Source: CAYLLT01 sp964591605
GTDB lineage: Bacteria; Planctomycetota; Phycisphaerae; UBA1845; PWPN01
NCBI GenBank assembly: GCA_964591605.1
Contig: CAZQEN010000258.1
Location: 1 to 11,516 of the forward strand
DNA: 11,516 nt
Direction of reading: 5' to 3'
This document shows positions 1 through 5,790 of the stretch, one piece after another. How positions within the stretch are numbered: position 1 is the stretch's first letter; each line of letters begins with the position of its first letter. Both the position numbers and the translations under genes were made by a program. Below the pieces are notes generated by a model. The model was not told the DNA's origin and did not search any database. It saw only the letters and a list, made by a program, of their open reading frames with translations.

Positions 1-22
1 TCGCGGAGCGAAGCCGAAGCTG

Positions 23-44
23 CCCGTGTGGGCCTCCCCACGGG
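23..44 (-). terminator. Hairpin downstream of the anti-sigma gene
   Basis: An inverted repeat pairs CCCGTG (23-28) plus GGG (30-32) with CCC (36-38) plus CACGGG (39-44), with one bulged T and a three-base loop. It lies about 50 bases past the stop of the minus-strand anti-sigma gene. No T-run follows on either strand, so a classical intrinsic terminator is not shown. It may slow polymerase, protect the mRNA 3' end, or belong to the gene left of the window. Confidence 0.3.
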
Positions 45-92
45 TCCCGGCGCGCAGATCCAACCCACCTTGCCCATCCTGTCACGGACCCC

Positions 93-1043
93 TCACCGGT
101 CGAGGGCGGCCAACAGGCGGGCGGTCAGGGCCGGGTTGCGCTCGAGGGCAGTGCGGATGGGCTTGACGTACTCCATCGTCTCTTCGTCGGCGTACGGGGC
201 GCAGACCAGATAGCTGGCCCGGTCGTCGCTCCAGGCGACGATGGTGATCGGGTGGCATTGGGTGGATACGCCGGGGGCCAGGATGGCGTAGGACCGGCCA
301 TCCACCGTTTTCGTCTTGAGGCCGGTGACGTCGGCGAAGGGACTTGTGGAAAACAGCGAGATCGGCTCTTCGGCCCGATTGCGGTAGATCAGGTGTGCGG
401 CCGGGTGTGCCGCGCTTGCGGCATCGGTCAGCGGGCAGATCCGCGCGCTCTCGAAGCGGGCCACGCCGTCGGCCAGGCGGAGCTGATTGCCCGAGAGGAC
501 GGAAATCCCCAGCGACGCGGCCATCTGGTCGGCGGCGGCCTGGGCGTCTTTGGGCAGGGCCGGATCCTGATGGGCATGTCCCAACATCGCGCACTTGATG
601 TGCAGCTTGTGGACGCTGCGGGCGAGCTCGATCGCCACCGGGCCTTCGTCGGTCGCACGCACCGGTTGCAGCCGGGCGGCAGGATCGACCTTCGCAGCCC
701 AGGGCTGGTACTGCCAGAGAGCGATGCCGGCCAGGGCGATCACCGCGGCGATGGCGGCCGGCCACTGAAGCCGGATCGTCCACCCCTGCCGGAGGGCCGG
801 CGGGCTGTCGGCCCGGATGGCATCAGCCTCCAGCACACTCGAAATCGCCGCCTGCAGATGCGCGGGCGCCTTCAGGTCGCCCATGACGCGGGCAATCGAC
901 GCACGGAGCTGCTGCTGGGAGATGAGCTTCCGGCCGCAGTCGGGGCAGTTCTGCAGGTGGGCCAGCAGGTTGAGGCTGACCTGGCCGAGGAGTTCGCCGT
1001 CGGCGTGCAGCAGCAGATCTTTTTCAAAGTCCCGGCAACTCAT
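93..1043 (-). CDS. Membrane-anchored zinc-binding anti-sigma factor
   Basis: This 316-residue protein is predicted to hold the neighbouring ECF sigma factor inactive at the cytoplasmic membrane until a signal arrives. The N-terminus has the zinc anti-sigma signature H-x3-C-x2-C (H29, C33, C36) inside a short helical domain. A single hydrophobic helix at about 93-110 follows, then an outside domain of about 205 residues with no family I can name. That outer domain has four cysteines (C151, C203, C263, C281) and a histidine cluster (H145, H148, H156, H158), which could bind metal or sense redox state; this is inference. Its ATG overlaps the sigma stop codon as ATGA, so the two are translationally coupled. 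This gene order, sigma then anti-sigma, is the usual one. The anti-sigma role is well supported; the signal is unknown. Confidence 0.86.
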   Translation of the reverse strand: MSCRDFEKDLLLHADGELLGQVSLNLLAHLQNCPDCGRKLISQQQLRASIARVMGDLKAPAHLQAAISSVLEADAIRADSPPALRQGWTIRLQWPAAIAAVIALAGIALWQYQPWAAKVDPAARLQPVRATDEGPVAIELARSVHKLHIKCAMLGHAHQDPALPKDAQAAADQMAASLGISVLSGNQLRLADGVARFESARICPLTDAASAAHPAAHLIYRNRAEEPISLFSTSPFADVTGLKTKTVDGRSYAILAPGVSTQCHPITIVAWSDDRASYLVCAPYADEETMEYVKPIRTALERNPALTARLLAALDR

Positions 1044-1603
1044 GGACTGGCTGAATCCTGCTGGAGCCCCCGATCGCGCGCGTAGCCGGCGAGCTTCTCA
1101 CTCACCTGCTGGCGGGCACGATACAGCCGGCTCATCACCGTCCCCATCGCGCAATTGCAGACTTCAGCGATCTCCTTGTAACTCAAACCTTCCAGCGCCC
1201 AGAGCAACAGCACTTCGCGATACTCAGGAGCCAGAGAGTTGACGGCCCCCTTCAGCTCCTGATCGAAGGCGTCCCAGTTCAGGTCCGCCACGTTCAGCTC
1301 AAACAGCGATGCGTGCCCCGTCTCCGCGAACTCGTCGAAATCCACTTCATCAGTCGTGGCCGGCTGTCGAGCTTCCCTTCCGATCCGGGTGTAGAAGGTG
1401 TTGTGCAAAATCTTCAGCAGCCACGGTTTCGCGCCGTACTGGCGCAACTGAAACGTCTCGAACGCGCGATATGCGCGAAGAAACGTCTCCTGCACCAGGT
1501 CATCGGCCTCGGTCTCATTCCCGGTCAGGCGTCGAGCCATCCGGTAGACCGAGTCCAGATGCGGCATGGCGACGCGTTCGAATCCGGCCGGCCCGCTCGG
1601 CAT
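1040..1603 (-). CDS. ECF-family RNA polymerase sigma factor
   Basis: This 187-residue sigma-70 family protein of the extracytoplasmic function type directs RNA polymerase to a stress or envelope regulon. Region 2 spans about 8-76 and includes the core-binding ADDLVQETFLRAYRAF segment. Region 4 spans about 117-171 with the DNA-binding helix-turn-helix LSYKEIAEVCNCAMGTVMSRL. There is no region 3 and no C-terminal extension, as expected for ECF factors. The reading frame stays open far upstream across lepB on the opposite strand. I chose the ATG at 1603 because AGAGGA lies five bases before it and because family homology begins a few residues later. The stop overlaps the start of the anti-sigma gene by four bases. 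ECF genes often drive their own operon, but I see no convincing ECF-type promoter upstream. Confidence 0.92.
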   Translation of the reverse strand: MPSGPAGFERVAMPHLDSVYRMARRLTGNETEADDLVQETFLRAYRAFETFQLRQYGAKPWLLKILHNTFYTRIGREARQPATTDEVDFDEFAETGHASLFELNVADLNWDAFDQELKGAVNSLAPEYREVLLLWALEGLSYKEIAEVCNCAMGTVMSRLYRARQQVSEKLAGYARDRGLQQDSASP

Positions 1604-1754
1604 CCACGTCCTCTTCCCAGCGCGACAGCAGGCAGAGTGTGGCCGATGGAAGTGCCGGTTCGTCCGGACGGCCGCCTGTTGGGTCGGCGTCACCGACAGC
1701 AGGCCACCCCGGATCGGCCATGGGCCGCCTCTACGCCGTCCCCATTCTATCTGT

Positions 1755-1779
1755 ATAATCTTCCAACCCGCCAGATTAT
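1755..1779. repeat. AT-rich inverted repeat ATAATCT-N11-AGATTAT
   Basis: A perfect 7-base dyad (1755-1761 and 1773-1779) has an 11-base spacer. The left arm overlaps a TATAAT hexamer on the plus strand (1754-1759), and the right arm plus one base reads AATAAT on the minus strand. It could be an operator between the divergent sigma and lepB genes, or a pair of promoter -10 elements. Neither hexamer has a good -35 at 16-18 bases, so the role is inferred from position only. Confidence 0.35.
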
Positions 1780-1825
1780 TCCGGCCGGGGACAACCGTTT
1801 TTGTAAGTAGCGTTCCCAGAAGGGG

Positions 1826-1854
1826 TTGACGAGATTGCGCGGTCCGGGTAGGGT
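1826..1854 (+). promoter_or_regulatory. Candidate sigma-70 promoter for lepB
   Basis: TTGACG (1826-1831) and TAGGGT (1849-1854) are separated by exactly 17 bases. The -35 is strong and the -10 is weak, with three of six consensus positions. It would give a leader of about 130 bases before the lepB ATG. The same TTGAC core appears at the better promoters at 5582 and 7561. Confidence 0.35.
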
Positions 1855-1991
1855 CGTGCGTTGCCCCGGCCCGGAGGGCCCCCCTGGTCGGCGCCCGCCG
1901 CCGGGCCGCGTCAACGAAGTCGTCCGCCGCGCGGGCACGCGGGAGGTTTTCCGGAACTCTGCCGGCCCGGGCGGCGTAGAAGTTGGGCAAC

Positions 1992-3827
1992 ATGGCGACA
2001 ACCAGCCCCACGACATCCGAATCCAAATCGGTACAGAAAACCCTGGCCGAGAACGTCAAGGATACGCTCGAATCCATCGTCGTGGCGTTCATCCTGGCCT
2101 TCGTGTTCCGGGCGTTCATCGTCGAGGCGTTCGTCATTCCCACCGGCTCGATGGCCGTCACGCTGTACGGAAACCAGCGAACCAAAACCTGCTCTACCTG
2201 CGGCTTCGAGTACGCCCTGGGCATCACCGAGCGGATGCCCCTGTACACGGTCAAACTGCGGTGCCCGAACTGTGACACGTTTTTCGACACCGTCGAGCCG
2301 TCGGAGATCGCCCGTCCCGACAGCGGCGACCGGATTCTGGTCCACAAGTGGCCCTTCGATGTGGGCGGCTCTTTCCTGGGGCCGCACCGATGGGATGTGA
2401 CGGTTTTCAAGGATCCGCGCGACGGCACGACCAATTTCATCAAGCGACTGGTCGGCCTGCCGGGTGAGGTCGTCGAGATCATCGACGGCGACGTGTACGC
2501 CGTCCCGCTCAAGGACCTCAAACCCGAGCTGATCGAGCAGATGGAACGGCTGCGGCTGGACGTGTACCGCCTTCGTCTTCCGGAGAACCAGACCGAGCTC
2601 CTGGACAACCGCCGCAGACTCGACGTGAGGCGGGAGATGATCCGGCGGTACGCTGAAATCAACGATCAACTCCTGCCCCTCCTGCAGATCGCCCGCAAGC
2701 TCCCGCACCGGGACCTCGCTCAGGAGTCACTCTGGTTCAACGTCTACAACCACGATTTCCTGCCGAGCTACACGTCCGGCGGCTCGTCGGTGGCGGGCTC
2801 GCGCGTCGGGTGGCAGCCCGCCAATCCCGCCGCCGGCAAGGCCTGGCAGACCTCCTCGCGGGAGATGCGGTTCTCCTCGAACGCGCCCGAGCCGCTCGAA
2901 ATCCAGTTCATCGGCAAGGACATCGAGGATTTCTACGCCTACAACGTCGAAAGCCTGCTCGGCCGGGAGCAGCGACCCCCGCAGTACGTCGGCGACGTGC
3001 GCCTGCGGTTCACCTGGCTGCCCGACAGCGGCACCGGCGGCCTGCGCCTCTCCATGAACAGGGATGTTGACGAGTTTACGGCGACCATCGACGTTGACGG
3101 CCACGTGAAGATGGAGAGTTACCAGCCCGAGCTCGACAAGCCATCTCAGCGGCAGACCATCGGAGAGGCCAGGCTTGACGCTTTTCCTGCCGGAGTGCCG
3201 GTACCCGTCGAGTTCATCCTGCTCGATTATCGCGTTGCCCTCTTCGTGAACGGGGAGGAGGTCATCGCCTCGACCCCCGAGCAATACCGCCCCCAGCTTG
3301 AGAAGCTCCGCCGGCTGATCACGGCAACGCAGCGGGAAGTAGACGGGTACGTCGAGCTCAAGCCGACGCAGATCCGCGTGGGCGCCCATGCGCTGGAATG
3401 CCGACTCCGGCACGTCGTGATCGAACGGGATGTGTACTACCGTTCGCAGGAGCAGCCGGAGGACTTCGCCCGGGACGATCGAGGTCAGACCACAAACCTG
3501 TACAATTCGTACCATCGATGGCCAGGCTGGGGCACCGCCGGTATGCCGCTGATGCTCCGTCAGACCCACGTGGTGAACGGGCAGACGTTCGGGGGTGAGT
3601 ACTTCATGCTGGGGGACAACAGCCCGGCCAGCAAGGATTCCCGACTCTGGTGGGAGATCGGTCCGCCGCTCCGCCGGCTGGGGAGCGACTACCAGGTGGG
3701 CACGGTCCCTGAAGATCAGCTCATCGGTAAGGCGTTTTTCGTATACTGGCCAGCCGGGTATCGTCCGTCTTGGGCGCCGCGGATCGGTCTGATTCCCAAT
3801 TTCGGTCGGATGCGCTGGATTCGGTAG
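1992..3827 (+). CDS. lepB: Signal peptidase I with zinc ribbon and large insertion
   Basis: This membrane protease cuts signal peptides from exported proteins by a Ser/Lys dyad. The 611-residue product has one transmembrane helix (about 29-50), then box B PTGSMAVTL with catalytic S53, box C near RWDVTVF (133-139), box D FIKRLVGLPGE with catalytic K151, and box E GDNSPASKDSR (541-551). A CxxC...CxxC zinc ribbon (C67, C70, C91, C94) sits between boxes B and C. About 380 residues separate boxes D and E: a charged, probably helical stretch (about 170-240), then a beta-rich part resembling the LamG/concanavalin-like inserts I associate with planctomycete signal peptidases. Typical bacterial enzymes have 200-320 residues. 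An in-frame TTG at 1983 could add three residues; the ATG at 1992 is preferred, although no strong ribosome site is visible. The catalytic assignment is secure; the insert's fold and role are inferred. Confidence 0.93.
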   Translation: MATTSPTTSESKSVQKTLAENVKDTLESIVVAFILAFVFRAFIVEAFVIPTGSMAVTLYGNQRTKTCSTCGFEYALGITERMPLYTVKLRCPNCDTFFDTVEPSEIARPDSGDRILVHKWPFDVGGSFLGPHRWDVTVFKDPRDGTTNFIKRLVGLPGEVVEIIDGDVYAVPLKDLKPELIEQMERLRLDVYRLRLPENQTELLDNRRRLDVRREMIRRYAEINDQLLPLLQIARKLPHRDLAQESLWFNVYNHDFLPSYTSGGSSVAGSRVGWQPANPAAGKAWQTSSREMRFSSNAPEPLEIQFIGKDIEDFYAYNVESLLGREQRPPQYVGDVRLRFTWLPDSGTGGLRLSMNRDVDEFTATIDVDGHVKMESYQPELDKPSQRQTIGEARLDAFPAGVPVPVEFILLDYRVALFVNGEEVIASTPEQYRPQLEKLRRLITATQREVDGYVELKPTQIRVGAHALECRLRHVVIERDVYYRSQEQPEDFARDDRGQTTNLYNSYHRWPGWGTAGMPLMLRQTHVVNGQTFGGEYFMLGDNSPASKDSRLWWEIGPPLRRLGSDYQVGTVPEDQLIGKAFFVYWPAGYRPSWAPRIGLIPNFGRMRWIR

Positions 3828-3934
3828 CGATTTGAGGTTATCCACATCGCCTGGTCGGCAGATGCGCGACCGGGGCTGAGGCGTCCGAGACTGGCGTGGT
3901 CGGCGGGCACCGGCAGACCCACAGCGATGTGTTG

Positions 3935-3957
3935 TCGCATCTGGTTAGGCGATGCGA
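3935..3957 (+). terminator. Stem-loop downstream of lepB
   Basis: TCGCATC (3935-3941) pairs perfectly with GATGCGA (3951-3957) over a nine-base loop, followed by GTTTACGTT. It lies about 110 bases after the lepB stop. The T content after it is modest, so it is a weaker terminator candidate than the hairpin at 3989. Confidence 0.3.
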
Positions 3958-3988
3958 GTTTACGTTCCGTTCAGCCGACGCGCGGTAC

Positions 3989-4016
3989 CCGCAGGGACAC
4001 CTGCGGACGGCTTTTC
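3989..4016 (+). terminator. Intrinsic-terminator-like hairpin between lepB and lptB
   Basis: CCGCAGG (3989-3995) pairs perfectly with CCTGCGG (4000-4006) over the tetraloop GACA. A TTTT run follows at 4012-4015. The GC-rich stem with nearby Ts fits a weak intrinsic terminator ending the lepB transcript, which would mean lptB has its own promoter. Confidence 0.45.
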
Positions 4017-4045
4017 GCAACCGGCAGCTCTGGCGGAAAGGCGTC

Positions 4046-4073
4046 GTGGACCTCGCCTTACTAACAGTATATC
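4046..4073 (+). promoter_or_regulatory. Weak candidate promoter for lptB
   Basis: GTGGAC (4046-4051) and TATATC (4068-4073) are 16 bases apart and lie 33 bases before the lptB start. The -10 is fair and the -35 poor. Its main support is that a terminator-like hairpin separates lptB from lepB. Confidence 0.25.
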
Positions 4074-4077
4074 CACG

Positions 4078-4095
4078 GTGGGTGAAATGACCCAC
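4078..4095 (+). promoter_or_regulatory. Dyad just upstream of the lptB ribosome site
   Basis: GTGGGT (4078-4083) and ACCCAC (4090-4095) form a perfect six-base inverted repeat around GAAATG. It falls between the candidate -10 and the AGGGTGA ribosome site of lptB. It could be an operator at the transcription start or a small mRNA hairpin; no regulator is identified. Confidence 0.3.
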
Positions 4096-4105
4096 TGCAG
4101 GGTGA

Positions 4106-4888
4106 ATGAGAATGGTTGGCACCCGGAATCTGCTTGAAACGGTTGATCTGGTGAAGCGGTACGGCTCGCGTACCGTCGTGGACCGGGTGAGCTACGCCGT
4201 CCGCCAGGGGGAGATCGTCGGTCTGCTCGGGCGCAACGGGGCCGGAAAGACGACGAGCTTCCGAATCACCATCGGCATGATCGTGCCGAACGGCGGCAGC
4301 GTCATCTTCAATGGAGAGGACGTGGCCGGACTGCCCATGTACAAGCGGGCCCAGCGCGGGATGGGGTACCTGTCCCAGGAACCGAGCGTGTTCCAGCGTC
4401 TCACCGTCCGGCAGAATCTGATGGCCATCCTCGAATCCATGCCGCTGCGGCGTCGGCAGCGCCGCCAGAAGGCTGACCTGCTCCTGGATCAGTTCGGTCT
4501 GAGCCACCTGGGCCGCCAACTGGCCCGCAATCTGTCCGGCGGCGAGCGGCGTCGGCTCGAGATCGCACGGGCGCTGGTGACCGAGCCGCAGCTCATTCTG
4601 CTCGATGAGCCCTTCAGCGGGGTGGACCCGATCGCGGTGGAGGGACTTCAGCGGGAGATCATCCGCCTGCGGCAGGATCACGGCATCGCGATCCTGCTGA
4701 CCGACCATAACGTGCGCGAGACGCTGTCCGTCACCGACCGCAGCTACATCATCCACGAGGGCCAGGTCATCGCCGAAGGCGCCCCGCGCGACCTGATCAA
4801 CGACCCGCGCGTCCGTGAGAACTACCTGGGCAGCACCTTCCGCGGCGACGAGTTCGACACGCCCGCGCCCGCCCGCAGCGGCTGCTGA
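4106..4888 (+). CDS. lptB: LPS export ABC transporter ATPase LptB
   Basis: LptB is the cytoplasmic ATPase of LptB2FG, which extracts lipopolysaccharide from the inner membrane and drives it to the outer membrane. The 260-residue protein has Walker A GRNGAGKTT (42-50), Q-loop Q91, signature LSGGE (143-147), Walker B LILLDEP (163-169) and H-loop H201. The stretches around YLSQEPSVFQRLTVRQNL and LLTDHNVRETL match LptB closely and separate it from generic amino-acid transporter ATPases. AGGGTGA lies directly before the first ATG, so a second ATG at 4112, six bases after that site, may be the real start. The C-terminus runs about 15 residues beyond the family core and is poorly conserved. No lptA, lptC, lptF or lptG is in the window, so partners must be encoded elsewhere. 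It converges on the ACT gene with 29 bases between. Confidence 0.92.
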   Translation: MRMVGTRNLLETVDLVKRYGSRTVVDRVSYAVRQGEIVGLLGRNGAGKTTSFRITIGMIVPNGGSVIFNGEDVAGLPMYKRAQRGMGYLSQEPSVFQRLTVRQNLMAILESMPLRRRQRRQKADLLLDQFGLSHLGRQLARNLSGGERRRLEIARALVTEPQLILLDEPFSGVDPIAVEGLQREIIRLRQDHGIAILLTDHNVRETLSVTDRSYIIHEGQVIAEGAPRDLINDPRVRENYLGSTFRGDEFDTPAPARSGC

Positions 4889-4917
4889 AGGCCGCCGGTA
4901 CCAGTCTTAAGGGGCTA

Positions 4918-5460
4918 TCAGAACCTCGCGTCGTCCTTGGGTTTCATGGAGACGACCACCCCGATTTCCCTGCCGAGCACGGCGAGTTCCGACTGGAGGC
5001 GGCCGACATCGACGAAGGGCGGGAGTTCCACCTCGATCATCATCACGTAGAGCGGCTGGGCGTGGTGGATCACTTCAGTGTGCAGATTGGTGATGTTGAC
5101 GCTCTGATCGGCGAGGTGGCGGGTGAGCGAATAGACGATGCCCTTGCGGTCGGCGCCGTAGACGTGGATGAGGTGCCGCGGGCGCTCCGCCTGAGGCTCG
5201 GCGGCCTCCTCGGGGCGGACGTCGTGCAGATGGAGCTGCAGCGCCAGGTCGCCGGCCAGCGGACTCAGACGCGAGGCGAGCTGCTGGCTGACCATCCCCT
5301 CGGGCATGCGGATCATGAGCATGCAGGCGAAGTCGGGACCCAGGCGCGTCATCTGGGAGTCTTCAATGTTGCAGTCGCTCTCGACCAGGACACGGGCGAT
5401 GCCGGCCACGATACCGGGCCGATCCGAACCGATGGCTGTCAGGAGGGCATAATTGGGCAT
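4918..5460 (-). CDS. Double ACT-domain regulator, GcvR-like
   Basis: This 180-residue cytoplasmic protein consists of two ACT domains (about 5-80 and 97-173) joined by a Glu/Ala/Pro linker. Each starts with the ligand-loop signature of the GcvR/PurU group, GSDRPGIVAG (11-20) and GADRKGIVYS (102-111). ACT domains bind small ligands, often amino acids. E. coli GcvR, of similar length, controls the glycine cleavage operon through GcvA. No enzymatic domain follows, so it is not a formyltetrahydrofolate deformylase, and no gcv genes are in view, so the glycine role is not shown. The frame opens further upstream, but the ATG at 5460 is chosen because homology starts immediately and a promoter lies at 5512-5539, which leaves the upstream ATG at 5505 at the transcription start. 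The ribosome site is weak. Confidence 0.85.
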   Translation of the reverse strand: MPNYALLTAIGSDRPGIVAGIARVLVESDCNIEDSQMTRLGPDFACMLMIRMPEGMVSQQLASRLSPLAGDLALQLHLHDVRPEEAAEPQAERPRHLIHVYGADRKGIVYSLTRHLADQSVNITNLHTEVIHHAQPLYVMMIEVELPPFVDVGRLQSELAVLGREIGVVVSMKPKDDARF

Positions 5461-5511
5461 GGGATATCTCGCAGCCGCAGCGCCGAAAGCTCCATGACGG
5501 CGCAAAACCGC

Positions 5512-5539
5512 AGTGTAGCCGGGCGGGGGCGGCTTTCAA
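5512..5539 (-). promoter_or_regulatory. Promoter for the ACT-domain gene
   Basis: On the minus strand, TTGAAA (complement of 5534-5539) and TACACT (complement of 5512-5517) are 16 bases apart. The -35 has five of six consensus bases and the -10 has four. It predicts a start near 5505 and a leader of about 45 bases before the ATG at 5460. Confidence 0.5.
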
Positions 5540-5581
5540 GCGGCGCGCGGGGCATGCGATCACGGGAAATTCGTGCAGGAC

Positions 5582-5610
5582 TTGACGCAACTCATGAGAC
5601 GTACGATAAT
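5582..5610 (+). promoter_or_regulatory. Strong sigma-70-type promoter for the sigma gene
   Basis: TTGACG (5582-5587) and GATAAT (5605-5610) are separated by the ideal 17 bases, with five of six consensus bases in each hexamer. Transcription should begin near 5617, giving a leader of about 174 bases. It is one of the two best housekeeping-type promoters in the window. Confidence 0.7.
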
Positions 5611-5672
5611 AGCAGTGGAAAGGTCCGCTTCTCCCCAGCTACCCGGACTCCCGGTGATGAGGTGGACCCAAG

Positions 5673-5757
5673 ACCTTGCCGCACAAGGTGTTCGGCGGCG
5701 AGGCCGATGCGGAACGTCGGCGATCTCCGCCTTGGGGCGGCCCTCCCAGCGCCGACG
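5673..5757 (+). promoter_or_regulatory. Structured 5' leader of the sigma gene
   Basis: Two perfect inverted repeats lie in tandem. ACCTTG (5673-5678) pairs with CAAGGT (5684-5689). CGTCGGCG (5715-5722) pairs with CGCCGACG (5750-5757) and encloses an inner stem, CCGCC (5727-5731) with GGCGG (5736-5740). A smaller pairing, GTCCG (5623-5627) with CGGAC (5644-5648), lies nearer the transcription start. A CCTCC in the internal loop could in principle pair with the GGAG ribosome site at 5781-5784. I recognise no known riboswitch class; regulation is inferred. Confidence 0.4.
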
Positions 5758-5790
5758 GGGGGACGCGGTAAACGCCTGCCGGAGCAGAAG

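Larger units (their letters stand above)
1604..1991. other. Gene-free spacer between divergent sigma operon and lepB
   Basis: No convincing gene lies in these 388 bases; open frames here are extensions or shadows of the flanking genes. The stretch 1741-1805 is clearly more AT-rich than its surroundings and holds a TATAAT (1754-1759) and a perfect dyad. A TTGACG with a 17-base spacer to TAGGGT lies at 1826-1854. Promoters for both the minus-strand sigma operon and the plus-strand lepB must lie here unless they are read from outside. Confidence 0.6.
5461..5790. other. Divergent regulatory spacer between the ACT gene and the sigma gene
   Basis: This 330-base spacer holds no supported protein gene. 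It contains a minus-strand promoter for the ACT gene and a stronger plus-strand promoter for the sigma gene, with 42 bases between their -35 elements. A structured leader of about 174 bases for the sigma gene fills the rest. A short open frame from an ATG at 5657 runs to 5827 and overlaps the sigma start out of frame. It has no good ribosome site and is not called as a gene. Confidence 0.65.

Noticed and set aside
252..1085. Plus-strand open frame antisense to the anti-sigma gene
   Set aside because: Low-complexity Gly/Arg-rich translation without domains, opposite a gene with a zinc anti-sigma motif and an ATGA-coupled partner.
1812..1834. GGAAC on the minus strand upstream of the ECF sigma gene as a possible ECF-type -35
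   Set aside because: No matching -10 at 16-17 bases; the nearest GTC is 19 bases away, so autoregulation cannot be claimed from it.
1604..2662. Upstream extension of the ECF sigma reading frame through the spacer and antisense to lepB
   Set aside because: No homology before the ATG at 1603, which has a good ribosome site; the extension is only an absence of stop codons.
3838..3846. Perfect DnaA-box sequence TTATCCACA just after lepB, with a poorer match near 4068
   Set aside because: A single perfect box without a cluster, an AT-rich unwinding region or dnaA/dnaN nearby does not support an origin.
5062..5790. Upstream extension of the large sigma reading frame by 243 codons
   Set aside because: It runs antisense to the ACT gene and through both promoters; the ATG at 5791 has GGAG at ideal spacing.
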